Source: Syntrophaceae bacterium UBA1163
GTDB lineage: Bacteria > Desulfobacterota > BSN033 > UBA1163
Reading direction: 5' to 3'
Assembly (NCBI GenBank): GCA_002311635.1
Contig: DBZJ01000023.1
Location: 1 to 10,195, forward strand
Length of the DNA stretch: 10,195 bases
Shown: in pieces, positions 1 through 6,409 of the stretch
Layout: the number at the start of each line of letters is the position of its first letter
Numbering within the stretch: position 1 is the first letter of the stretch
Position numbers and translations under genes: made by a program
The notes under the pieces: generated by a model
What the model saw: the letters and a program-made list of their open reading frames with translations, nothing else
Databases searched by the model: none
What the model was told of the DNA's origin: nothing

Positions 1-48
1 ACTTTTTCTACAGGCTCGTTATCTTTTCTTTCGATCTCAAGCTAAGAT

Positions 49-963
49 TTATTTTGTTCGGCGATAGGGAAGCCATCGGTTATCTCTCATGAGAAGCCTG
101 GTCGTATTATCCCCTGGCTGGGAAGGGCCTCCGTGGTTGATGGGGGAAGGGATTTTTCCTTTTTGAAAAATTTCATATTCAGGGTCCCAGGGAAAAATGA
201 TGAGGGGGGTATCCGATATCCTCGTGAGGAAAGGAAGAACGGGTCGAATGTCCTCTTTCTTCAAGGAGTGGAATATATCCTCCATGGTTTTGAATCTTGA
301 AAGATCTTCGAGCGTTTTCAGGGTAGGGGGGCTCAAGATGACATCTCCCTTTCGATTCTCCTCAAGAGCCTTCCTTGGCGTGATCCATATTCCAGCCGTC
401 GTCTCTTTCTGATCGGGACTCGCTTCCTGTCCTGAAGGACAGCGTGTTAAAAAGAAGCGAGTATCAAACCTCTGGGGCTGGGCCTCGGGTGTGATCCAAT
501 GGGCGTAATAATGAAGCTGGTCCAGAGCGAATCGGAGGTTTTCTTTTTGTGCGATTTCGCAAATATTTATTTTGCCCTCTTGGAGCAATTTTCGATAATG
601 TAAAAACTTTTCCCGCTCCTCTCTATTTCTTATTTGAAGAAGACCCCCCTTATGATCATAGGCGAAAAGCACTCCTGCTTCTTCAAAAAGCTCCCGAATC
701 GCCGCGATCCAGAGCGCGAAGCTCTCCTCGGGTGAAAACACTCCCCCGAAAATCTTTATCGCCTCTTCGAGTGTCATCCCCTTCGAAAGAGAGCGCGTCT
801 CTACCGAGCCGTCGTTTCGGTCAACCCTTCCCCCGGGATAGACATAGTTGCCTCCCATAAAGCTGCTCTTTTCATGTCGTTTGAGGAGAAATGCGTCGAA
901 GCCGTCAGGTTCCTGATCCCTCAGGAGAATGACCGTCGCTGCATTCTTTGGAATGACTGTCAT
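49..963 (-). CDS. Nudix hydrolase, NUDT19/CoA-diphosphatase-like
   Basis: A 304-aa protein with a Nudix fold. The N-terminal strand (residues 8-30, ATVILLRD then AFLLKRH) is followed by PGGRVD (43-48). The catalytic helix REx2EEAG is at residues 90-97, with E94 and E95 the expected metal ligands. In the canonical Nudix box (GX5EX7REUXEEXGU) the first Gly and the REUXEE are close; here about 45 residues are inserted between them. Such an insertion is the layout I recall for the NUDT19 (RP2p) branch, which cleaves CoA and acyl-CoA to 3',5'-ADP and (acyl)phosphopantetheine. CoA-type substrate is therefore likely but inferred. No signal peptide or membrane segment, so cytoplasmic. The ATG overlaps the stop of the upstream nitroreductase (ATGA) and has only a weak GGA upstream, which suggests translational coupling. 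The C-terminal 120 residues show no motif I recognise. An MBL-type partner, common beside such genes, is not visible here. Confidence 0.88.
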   Translation of the reverse strand: MTVIPKNAATVILLRDQEPDGFDAFLLKRHEKSSFMGGNYVYPGGRVDRNDGSVETRSLSKGMTLEEAIKIFGGVFSPEESFALWIAAIRELFEEAGVLFAYDHKGGLLQIRNREEREKFLHYRKLLQEGKINICEIAQKENLRFALDQLHYYAHWITPEAQPQRFDTRFFLTRCPSGQEASPDQKETTAGIWITPRKALEENRKGDVILSPPTLKTLEDLSRFKTMEDIFHSLKKEDIRPVLPFLTRISDTPLIIFPWDPEYEIFQKGKIPSPINHGGPSQPGDNTTRLLMRDNRWLPYRRTK

Positions 964-1616
964 GATTCAATCCATCGTACAAACTTTTCAAGATCATCTC
1001 TTTGCGATTTAAATCGGTTGATGGGGACGTCCCAGTCCGGGTACCCCAACGCCACGCCGATCACCGCATTCTTATTTTCTGGAATATTGAGCAGGTCTTT
1101 GATCTCGTCTTCGTAGGCGGTGATTAAGCCAATGGGACATGTCCCCAACTCGAACTCATGGGCAGCAAGGGCTAGATACCCCAGGGCGATTCCAATATCC
1201 ACCATACGGGCATCTGGGAACGAATCATCTAAACAGAGAAGAATGGCGACAGAGGCCCCATAAAAATTACAGCTCCCTTCATTGATATACTGGTCCGGGT
1301 CGACTCCCATTTCTTCGAAAAATGGCTTCATCAATGCCAGGGTCTTGGCTCCTCTCTTTCCGTATGTCTTGGGCAAGGGCTTGACGTTTCCGGGGCCGCA
1401 AGGAATCTGTTTTTCATGGTACGCCTTGATCAGCCTGCGACTCAACCTCGCTTTTTCCTCTCCGGTTACGACAATAAATTCCCAAGGCTGGAGATTGATA
1501 GCAGAAGGGGCATGAACCGTCAACCTCAGAATTTTTTCGATCGTCCCCTTTGGAACTGGCTCGGGCTTAAATGCCCTGATGCTCCTTCTCTCTTTGATGG
1601 TTTGGATGAGATCCAT
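960..1616 (-). CDS. Nitroreductase family FMN oxidoreductase
   Basis: A 218-aa member of the FMN-dependent nitroreductase family, which moves hydride from NAD(P)H to nitroaromatics, quinones or other acceptors, usually as a cytoplasmic homodimer. The N-terminal motif ERRSIRAF (residues 9-16) is the classical FMN-phosphate binding RRS-R-F. HAPSAINLQPWEF (35-47) is the second signature. The C-terminal half has the usual long helix and an ALGYP segment followed by a basic tail. Length is normal for the family. The start is supported by GAAGGAGAG (1626-1634) nine bases upstream. It is the first gene of a two-gene operon with the Nudix hydrolase (4-base overlap), fired by a predicted promoter at 1666-1695. 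The physiological substrate cannot be read from the sequence; pairing with a Nudix enzyme hints at cofactor or xenobiotic clean-up, but that is only inference. Confidence 0.92.
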   Translation of the reverse strand: MDLIQTIKERRSIRAFKPEPVPKGTIEKILRLTVHAPSAINLQPWEFIVVTGEEKARLSRRLIKAYHEKQIPCGPGNVKPLPKTYGKRGAKTLALMKPFFEEMGVDPDQYINEGSCNFYGASVAILLCLDDSFPDARMVDIGIALGYLALAAHEFELGTCPIGLITAYEDEIKDLLNIPENKNAVIGVALGYPDWDVPINRFKSQRDDLEKFVRWIES

Positions 1617-1665
1617 AGGATGAAACTCTCCTTCACTAATTTTTGATTCGGCTTTTGATGGTTTG

Positions 1666-1744
1666 AGAATAACGCACGCAAAACAGGGGTGTCAAGGTGA
1701 AGCCGGGATTCAAGCTTGACAGTATAATCGAATGGCAGTATTTT
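1666..1744. promoter_or_regulatory. Divergent sigma-70 promoter pair with mirrored -35 boxes
   Basis: Plus strand: TTGACA at 1716-1721, 17-base spacer, TATTTT at 1739-1744, leading to the ORF at 1831. Minus strand: TTGACA (TGTCAA on plus, 1690-1695), 18-base spacer, TATTCT (1671-1666), leading to the nitroreductase operon at 1616. The two -35 boxes are part of one perfect 7-base inverted repeat (TGTCAAG at 1690-1696, CTTGACA at 1715-1721, 18-base gap), so a single regulator on the dyad could control both directions. -35 boxes match the consensus fully, -10 boxes only partly. Confidence 0.5.
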
Positions 1745-1830
1745 GAATGAAGGGATCCCATGTCGGGCTCGTTCCCCGATATGTTTCGACCACAGAGTGA
1801 CATTAAAAACGAAAAAGGGAGAGTATTTGG

Positions 1831-2178
1831 ATGATCAGAGCAAAATTGTGGTTTCGCTGTGCTGCCATGCATGACCCGGTCACTCCGGTCGTCGTCCGGC
1901 CTGCCGTGCTCGGATGGGAGGCCAAGGAGAGGACGGTTGAATTACAGATCGAGAGAGCCTTCACCGGTGAGGAGCTGGTACGGCGGATGAAAGGATGGGT
2001 AACGGTTGATCCCCAAAAGGCGATAGACGCTATCCAGCGATATGGAAGATTGAAAGTTTTAGATGACCGCGACTTGGTTGTTGAAGTGGAAACCATGGAA
2101 GACTTTCGCAAGTTACAGGGGGCTCTGCTCGCGAGCTTTGGTAAAGAGATGGAAGCCGAGTTGATTCCTAAGAAATAG
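1831..2178 (+). CDS. Conserved-looking hypothetical protein, 115 aa
   Basis: I do not recognise this family. The 115-aa product is soluble and charged, with no signal peptide or membrane segment. Residues 1-60 look like beta strands (RAKLWFRC, PAVLGWEA, TVELQIERAF). Residues 61-110 hold alternating helix and strand: DPQKAIDAIQRYG, LVVEVETMEDFRKLQGALLASFGKEME, ending in ELIPKK. The strand-helix pattern around LVVEVETMEDFRKLQ resembles a small ferredoxin-like or regulatory fold, but no motif fixes this. The start has GGGAGAG (1816-1822) eight bases upstream and a sigma-70 promoter at 1716-1744. A long open frame exists antisense (1803-2204), but it is Ser/Thr/Arg-rich shadow-like and has no better ribosome site, so the plus strand is preferred. 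It stands alone, divergent from the nitroreductase operon and convergent with the MaoC gene, overlapping it by 11 bases. Confidence 0.72.
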   Translation: MIRAKLWFRCAAMHDPVTPVVVRPAVLGWEAKERTVELQIERAFTGEELVRRMKGWVTVDPQKAIDAIQRYGRLKVLDDRDLVVEVETMEDFRKLQGALLASFGKEMEAELIPKK

Positions 2179-2611
2179 CCTTTTCTCGGCCTTTCTGCGG
2201 GCACAGGCTCCAGGCCGTCCCGTCCACCACGACCTCACCCTTTTGATTCGTACAAGTGGTTTTGAACTTGACTCGGTTTTTTCCCGTGATCAGCTCGATC
2301 ACTTCTACCTTCGCTGTGATGATATCCCTAATTCTCACCGGCGCAAGAAACTTGACCTCTTGAGAGAGGAGGATGCCGCCAGGTCCGGGAAGGAGATTTC
2401 CCAAGACGCTGGAGATATACCCAACCGAGAGAACACCGTGGGCGATCCTTCCTTTGAAGTATGTTTTTTCCGCATAGGTTTGGTCGAGATGAACGGGATT
2501 AAAATCGCCTGTGGCCTCAGCGAAATCCTTTATCGTCTTCTCTGTAATCGTGTTGGAGATCTGGGCGGAGTCTCCGATTTTAATCTCGTCGATGAATTTT
2601 CCTCTGGTCAT
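2168..2611 (-). CDS. MaoC-like (R)-specific enoyl-CoA hydratase
   Basis: A 147-aa single-hotdog hydratase of the MaoC/PhaJ group, which adds water to trans-2-enoyl-CoA to give (R)-3-hydroxyacyl-CoA. It matches the hydratase-2 signature: ATGDFNPVHLD (residues 33-43), with D36 and H41 the predicted catalytic pair, then the conserved GRIAHG (54-59). Length fits PhaJ-type single-domain enzymes. Two adjacent ATG codons exist; AGGA upstream stands 4 bases from the first (2614) and 7 from the second (2611), so the second is chosen. Probable role is in acyl-CoA metabolism (beta-oxidation branch, PHA monomer supply, or acyl-CoA degradation); neighbours do not decide. It lies 121 bases behind the Clp1-like gene on the same strand and may have its own promoter. 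Its 3' end overlaps the convergent 115-aa gene by 11 bases. Confidence 0.9.
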   Translation of the reverse strand: MTRGKFIDEIKIGDSAQISNTITEKTIKDFAEATGDFNPVHLDQTYAEKTYFKGRIAHGVLSVGYISSVLGNLLPGPGGILLSQEVKFLAPVRIRDIITAKVEVIELITGKNRVKFKTTCTNQKGEVVVDGTAWSLCPQKGREKAIS

Positions 2612-2682
2612 CATCCATTCCTTTCACCCTCTCGCTCACGTAAGGAGAACAGTATTTGTTGATGGAGCGGTTCGGCTCCTTA

Positions 2683-2738
2683 TGTATATTCATACACAAA
2701 ACGAATTTTGTAAAGAGGCAGAGACACATGGCTGTCAA
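2683..2738 (-). promoter_or_regulatory. Possible promoter and operator of the MaoC gene
   Basis: On the minus strand, TTGACA (TGTCAA on plus, 2733-2738) overlaps the stop codon of the Clp1-like gene. An 18-base spacer leads to a weak TTTACA (2714-2709). About 12 bases further downstream is a dyad, TGTAT-N4-ATACA (2683-2696), in the place of an operator in the MaoC leader. The -10 match is poor, so this is a tentative call. Confidence 0.25.
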
Positions 2739-3640
2739 AACCTCTCTTCTTCATAAAGAGGGATAACTTTAAGGGAGCTGAGTTGAATCGTCCTTACTCT
2801 TTGAATGTCTCTGAGAGGAGTGGAGACCCTGACTACCTTTTTCACCTCAAGATAATTTCTTGCCAGCGCCAAAGCCAGAGTCTCATCGTTACCATCCTTC
2901 AATCCTATAAGAATACCGTTGATCCGTAATGCCCAGTCAAGAGGGATGGGGGAACCGCTGGGGTCAAGGACTTCTCCCTCTATTCGGACTTCTTCGATGG
3001 CCAATTCGTGGATTATGGAATCCTTAAAATAATCTCGAAATTTATTTGCCCTGTTGATTCTCCGCTCTTCCATAGACCTCGGTCTGACCTTTTCGGATAG
3101 AGGCAGGCGATAGATTCTATAAAGAGGGTTTTCTTGATAGAGTTCTAAGATAGGTTCTAATTCGTCACATTTTTGCAGAGCGAGAATAAAGCGTGGAGAG
3201 ATCAGGTCAATTTTTCTCCTTTTTAATTCCTTTCCTGCTTCACCCGAAATAAACCCGGTCGTATCAACCAAGATCAAATCTGTGGCATAAAAAATTGCTC
3301 TATCCACCATCCTCTTCACGCCTTTTAGGTGAAGAGGAAAATGTCCTTCGGGTGTGGCAACGCCGACGAAGAAGATTTCCGCGGGTGACAATACGACTCC
3401 CCAGTCCGGATCCGATTTGAATTGGGCAAGACCGATTGTGGCCGGAGGGCCGAGGGTGGATTGCCCAATATCTGCATCCACCAGAGCAATTCTTAATCCG
3501 CGTCGGCACAGGTTGAAGATCAGAAAGTTTGCGAGTGTGGTCTTTCCCGTATCCGTTCCTCCAAGAAGAATCGCCATACCCTTTTCTTCTGTCAAAACAT
3601 CCAAAAGGGCAAACCACTCTTTCGGTGCTGAAATCTCCAT
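2735..3640 (-). CDS. Clp1/Grc3-type polynucleotide 5'-hydroxyl kinase-like P-loop protein
   Basis: A 301-aa cytoplasmic P-loop NTPase. Walker A is GGTDTGKT (residues 27-34). ALVDADIGQST (52-62) is the second family hallmark (D-x-D-x-G-Q). FFVG (90-93) with TPEGH (96-100) follows, and LILVDTTG (122-129) is Walker B. This order is that of the Clp1/Grc3/NOL9 kinase domain (mRNA-cleavage factor Clp1 P-loop family). Those enzymes phosphorylate 5'-OH ends of RNA or DNA and are best known from eukaryotes and archaea; bacterial members are uncharacterised. The C-terminal 80 residues (EVRIEGEVLDPSG onwards) look like a small beta domain, as in Clp1. The start has AGGGAG 11 bases upstream and a minus-strand promoter at 3671-3699. 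It could also be a GTPase or ATPase of other use; kinase activity is inferred from fold only. No RNA-processing gene lies beside it. Confidence 0.78.
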   Translation of the reverse strand: MEISAPKEWFALLDVLTEEKGMAILLGGTDTGKTTLANFLIFNLCRRGLRIALVDADIGQSTLGPPATIGLAQFKSDPDWGVVLSPAEIFFVGVATPEGHFPLHLKGVKRMVDRAIFYATDLILVDTTGFISGEAGKELKRRKIDLISPRFILALQKCDELEPILELYQENPLYRIYRLPLSEKVRPRSMEERRINRANKFRDYFKDSIIHELAIEEVRIEGEVLDPSGSPIPLDWALRINGILIGLKDGNDETLALALARNYLEVKKVVRVSTPLRDIQRVRTIQLSSLKVIPLYEEERF

Positions 3641-3670
3641 AAGATTGGTGGCTCCCTAAATAATGCTGTT

Positions 3671-3699
3671 ATCCTATTGGGGCGGAGGAAGGAAGTCAA
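3671..3699 (-). promoter_or_regulatory. Predicted sigma-70 promoter of the Clp1-like gene
   Basis: On the minus strand, TTGACT (3699-3694), a 17-base spacer and TAGGAT (3676-3671), 31 bases before the ATG at 3640. Five of six and four of six bases match the consensus. Confidence 0.4.
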
Positions 3700-3724
3700 G
3701 AGGGAATCTCTGGCCGCCATTGGA

Positions 3725-3754
3725 TTGACAAGCACGACCTTTTCCCCCTATACT
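3725..3754 (+). promoter_or_regulatory. Predicted sigma-70 promoter of the SDR/CMD operon
   Basis: TTGACA (3725-3730), an 18-base spacer and TATACT (3749-3754), about 50 bases before the SDR start. Both boxes are near-perfect. This is the best housekeeping promoter in the window. Confidence 0.6.
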
Positions 3755-3803
3755 TCCTTCGGTAATACAGATCTTCCTATGAAACTACATCATGGAGGGT
3801 GCT

Positions 3804-4604
3804 ATGGGAAACCGCTTACAGGGTAAGGTCGCTATCGTGGTCGGTGCCGGGCAGACCCCGGGGGATACGATCGGCAACGGAAGGGCCATGGGCATTCTCT
3901 TCGCCCGGGAGGGAGCAAAGGTCATGCTCGCCGACCGGCGGCTGGAGTCAGCCATGGAAACAGAAGCCATGATCAAGAAAGAAGGCGGTGAAGCCTTGGC
4001 CTTCAAAGCCGATGTGACAAAATCAGAGGATTGCCGGACCATGGCGGATGAATGCGTCAAACGATACCATGGCATTGACATCCTTGTGAACAACGTGGGA
4101 ATCGGCATCGGCGATGCAGGGCCGGTAAAGTTGTCCGAAGATGACTGGGATCATATCTTTAGGGTGAATCTGAAAGCGATGTTTCTCACCTGCAAGTACG
4201 TTCTCCCCGTCATGGAGCAACAGGAGCGCGGTTCCATTATCAACATATCTTCTGTGGCCGCCGTATGCGCCGTGAGCATGCTGGCCTACAAGACATCGAA
4301 GGCCGGCGTGAATGCCCTGACCCATTCGGTTGCCATGAAGTACGCTAAGAAAGGCATTCGCGTCAACGCCATCATGCCCGGCCTCATGAAAACACCGATG
4401 GCGATTGAAGGCATTTCGCAGGCCAGGGGCATCGGCAAGGATGAACTGATCAAGATGAGAGATAAAAGCGTGCCCCTCAAGGGAGGTATGGGCGACGCGT
4501 GGGATACGGCCTACGCAGCGCTCTTTCTTGCCTCCGACGAAGCCAAGTTCATCACCTCGGTCATCCTTCCGGTTGACGGCGGGCAATGCGCTAAGATTGG
4601 GTGA
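3804..4604 (+). CDS. Short-chain dehydrogenase/reductase (SDR)
   Basis: A 266-aa classical-type SDR, a cytoplasmic NAD(P)-dependent alcohol/ketone oxidoreductase. The Rossmann glycine motif is expanded: VGAGQTPGDTIGNGRAMG (residues 13-30) in place of TGxxxGIG, four residues longer than usual. Other signatures are DV (70-71), NNVG (96-99, normally NNAG), N122, the catalytic S149, and YKTSK with Y162 and K166, spaced 13 and 4 as expected. The C-terminal LPVDGG is the usual end of the family. D44 after the second strand suggests NAD rather than NADP. An in-frame ATG at 3792 exists, but it overlaps the ribosome site of the ATG at 3804 (GGAGGG, 4 bases away) and would add a non-family MEGA, so 3804 is chosen. 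It is the first gene of an operon with the CMD protein 36 bases on. Substrate is unknown. Confidence 0.92.
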   Translation: MGNRLQGKVAIVVGAGQTPGDTIGNGRAMGILFAREGAKVMLADRRLESAMETEAMIKKEGGEALAFKADVTKSEDCRTMADECVKRYHGIDILVNNVGIGIGDAGPVKLSEDDWDHIFRVNLKAMFLTCKYVLPVMEQQERGSIINISSVAAVCAVSMLAYKTSKAGVNALTHSVAMKYAKKGIRVNAIMPGLMKTPMAIEGISQARGIGKDELIKMRDKSVPLKGGMGDAWDTAYAALFLASDEAKFITSVILPVDGGQCAKIG

Positions 4605-4640
4605 ACTGCAAGACATTATAGTGAGAGGAGATATGCATTC

Positions 4641-5183
4641 ATGGCGAGAGTGTCGATTCCCTCAAAAGATCAGATCAGTGACGAATTGAAGGACGTTTTC
4701 CAGAGAATGGAGCAGCGCGGAGGTCAGGTCCTCAACATACACAAGGTCATGGCTCACTGCCCAAATGTGGGCAGGGCATTCCTGCGGCTCGGGAATGCCA
4801 TCCTTTTTAGGGGGAGCGTTCCGCCAAAGCTGAGAGAGCTTGCCATTCTCCGAGTGGGCGATCTTGCAGAGGCCACTTATGAGTGGACCCAGCATGTCCC
4901 CATCGGGCTGAGAGCAGGACTCACGGAGCAGCAGATCAAAGCACTGCACCAATGGAAGGATTCGCCTCTCTTCAGCGATCAGGAAAGGGCGATTCTCCGG
5001 TATACGGATGAGGTGGCGCAGAATATCCGCGTTTCGGAAGAAACATTCAAGGCGGTCAGGGACTCTCTCACCGAAGAGCAGGTCGTGGAGCTGACGACGA
5101 CCATCGGATACTACGGGATGGTCTCGCGCATCCTTGAAGCGCTTGAAATCGAGCTCGAAGAAAACAAACAGCCATTGAGGTAA
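4641..5183 (+). CDS. Carboxymuconolactone decarboxylase (CMD/AhpD-like) family protein
   Basis: A 180-aa all-helical protein of the CMD family. The core RELAILRVGDLAEATYEWTQH (residues 65-85), with the typical E81-W82 and H85, is followed by LTEQQIKAL, the segment LFSDQERAILRYTDEVA and a closing helical hairpin. Family members include protocatechuate-pathway decarboxylases and AhpD peroxidases. The CxxC pair of AhpD is absent (the only Cys is C40), so thiol peroxidase activity is unlikely. At about 180 aa it resembles the stand-alone YEWTQHVPIG-type proteins often found beside dehydrogenases in ring or side-chain degradation, but no substrate can be named. GAGAGGAG (4623-4630) lies 10 bases upstream of the ATG. 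Co-transcription with the SDR is likely. It probably acts as an oligomer in the cytoplasm. Confidence 0.87.
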   Translation: MARVSIPSKDQISDELKDVFQRMEQRGGQVLNIHKVMAHCPNVGRAFLRLGNAILFRGSVPPKLRELAILRVGDLAEATYEWTQHVPIGLRAGLTEQQIKALHQWKDSPLFSDQERAILRYTDEVAQNIRVSEETFKAVRDSLTEEQVVELTTTIGYYGMVSRILEALEIELEENKQPLR

Positions 5184-5229
5184 TCCATCATTGAAGACTT
5201 GATCCTTTTACTTTGACCCTGTGATTTCT

Positions 5230-5258
5230 GACCAGGCTAATTTGGTCCCGGCTTTTTT
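5230..5258 (+). terminator. Weak candidate terminator after the SDR/CMD operon
   Basis: GACCA (5230-5234) can pair with TGGTC (5243-5247) across an 8-base loop. Five bases on there is a run of six T (5253-5258). The stem is short, so this is tentative. Confidence 0.3.
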
Positions 5259-5362
5259 GGTAGATTAGTTGATAAGGAGAGCGGTAGAGTTCTTGCTCCT
5301 GCTGACAATGTCCTTCTTTACCTTCTAAACACCGCACTTCACACAACTTATGATCCATTTTT

Positions 5363-6223
5363 TTGACTCAAGACAAAAAGGAAGGTATAAAATGGTTTAC
5401 AGTGGTTCTCGCTGTGGCTGCATGTCCCGTTCAGCTGCTTCAAATCAAAGCTGTGCATGCATACGGTGTGGGTGGGAACTCTATGATCAAAAACTGGTTT
5501 CTGGGCAGGCTTCCAGAATGGTTCGTCCAATGGGTGGTTCTGCCCGCGGCCTGGTTGACCTTCTTTGGAGGTGTGTGGCTTGCCGCCCAGCGCTTCCCCC
5601 GTGAATACGATTGGCGCTACATGGTGATTTCCCGCCTGCTGCGTCCGCACGAAAACCCGCAAGGTCATTGGGTCATTGCCATCGGCATCTCCGTTTCAGG
5701 ATTGATTCAGATTCCATTGCCCGGTTTCTTCTACGAACGTCTGCGTGGCATTTCACCATGGGGATCGAGGGTGGGTTGGGGTTTTATGGTTTTAGGGCTG
5801 GCAGCCATGATCCTGACGGGCATCACCCGAATCCTCTCCTCCGAAGCACACGGTGTGTTGGCCATGATAGCATTCGTCGCGCTTGTGCTTTCCGTGATGG
5901 CAAACACAGGCCTCGTGGTGAAGCAGGGACTCTCCCGTGCTGCCCCGAAGGATAGCACCATGTTCTGGAACTGGATCGGTTTGACAGTTCTGGCGTTGAT
6001 TCCCATGGTGGGGACGAGTCTGAGCCAGCTCTACCTTTATTGTTTTGCCAGGGGACTCGGTCAGGCTCCCCTTGTCTGGCGTAGTCGGGGGGTGCCCTTC
6101 GTCTTTAGCCTCGCGTTTTGGGAGTGGCTCACCTGCGTTTTTCTGATCGTGTATTTAATGCTGCTCGTCGGACTGACTTGTCGATTGAAAAATCAAAATT
6201 TGAATCTGTGCCTGAAGAGATGA
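5363..6223 (+). CDS. Polytopic inner-membrane protein of unknown function
   Basis: I do not recognise the family. The 286 residues hold about seven hydrophobic spans: roughly 10-32, 53-75, 103-122, 137-158, 164-187, 201-227 and 246-272. Charged loops between them carry a tryptophan/arginine-rich stretch (RFPREYDWRYMVISRLLRPHE, in part, 77-96). The start is uncertain. TTG at 5363 has no ribosome site but includes the first, signal-like span (residues 10-33, ending KAVHA). ATG at 5483 (residue 41) gives a 246-aa, six-span protein with only GGTGGG upstream. A strong AGGAAGG (5379-5385) instead serves an ATG at 5392 in another frame, so a frameshift near the start is possible. The last 11 codons (about 276-286, KNQNLNLCLKR) are encoded by the left edge of repeat copy A, so the original C-terminus was probably replaced. 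No promoter is seen in the 180 bases upstream. Confidence 0.7.
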   Translation: MTQDKKEGIKWFTVVLAVAACPVQLLQIKAVHAYGVGGNSMIKNWFLGRLPEWFVQWVVLPAAWLTFFGGVWLAAQRFPREYDWRYMVISRLLRPHENPQGHWVIAIGISVSGLIQIPLPGFFYERLRGISPWGSRVGWGFMVLGLAAMILTGITRILSSEAHGVLAMIAFVALVLSVMANTGLVVKQGLSRAAPKDSTMFWNWIGLTVLALIPMVGTSLSQLYLYCFARGLGQAPLVWRSRGVPFVFSLAFWEWLTCVFLIVYLMLLVGLTCRLKNQNLNLCLKR

Positions 6224-6373
6224 ACCGATCGGAGATTCCTGTCGAATTGGTCGCCAAAATTGTCCAAGCCTGTGGTGAGTTGAAATTGAAGGGAAAAACG
6301 GTTACAAGGGAGCGACAAACCATTCTGGTTTAAGAGCTCAACAAGCAGTTAACTGTGTTGGATAACTCAGTTT
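6188..6373 (+). repeat. Long repeat, copy A (lacks sigma-54 end)
   Basis: First of three diverged copies. It shares with copy C the runs TTTGAATCTGTG, CTGAAGAGATGA, GTTGAAATTGAAG and GGATAACTCAGTTT in the same order. About 50 bases present in C between the CGACAAA box and AGCAGTTAA are missing. Homology stops after GGATAACTCAGTTT (6373), before the part that carries the sigma-54 promoter in B and C. Its left edge encodes the end of the membrane protein and its right edge is 37 bases before the lipoprotein gene. It contains the paired boxes CTGTCGA (6239-6245) and TTGTCCA (6260-6266), and GCGACAA (6312-6318). Confidence 0.75.
6220..6333 (+). CDS. Possible 37-aa ORF inside repeat copy A
   Basis: The ATG overlaps the membrane-protein stop (ATGA) and opens a 37-codon frame (MNRSEIPVELVAKIVQACGE, then a Lys/Arg-rich half). 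The matching frame in copy C reads similarly (RSEIFVESVIEIVEA) but hits a stop after about 18 codons, and copy B has no start and a shifted frame. It is either a coding ancestor that decayed in the other copies or a chance frame in a non-coding repeat. The only ribosome site is GAAGAG touching the start, so the second is more likely. Confidence 0.2.
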   Translation: MNRSEIPVELVAKIVQACGELKLKGKTVTRERQTILV

Positions 6374-6409
6374 GTTGGTTCACTCCCTGAAAGGAGCAAG
6401 GCATTCATT

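Noticed and set aside
1803..2204. 133-codon minus-strand open frame opposite the 115-aa gene
   Set aside because: Product is Ser/Thr/Arg-rich as expected for an antisense shadow, with no ribosome site; the plus frame has promoter, ribosome site and normal residue pattern.
2737..2762. Hairpin with four-T tail at the end of the Clp1-like gene (minus strand) as a terminator
   Set aside because: Weak A/T stem inside the last codons and a very short T-run; also overlaps a possible promoter.
4023..4616. 197-codon minus-strand frame opposite the SDR gene
   Set aside because: The SDR on plus has all family motifs; this is its GC-rich shadow.
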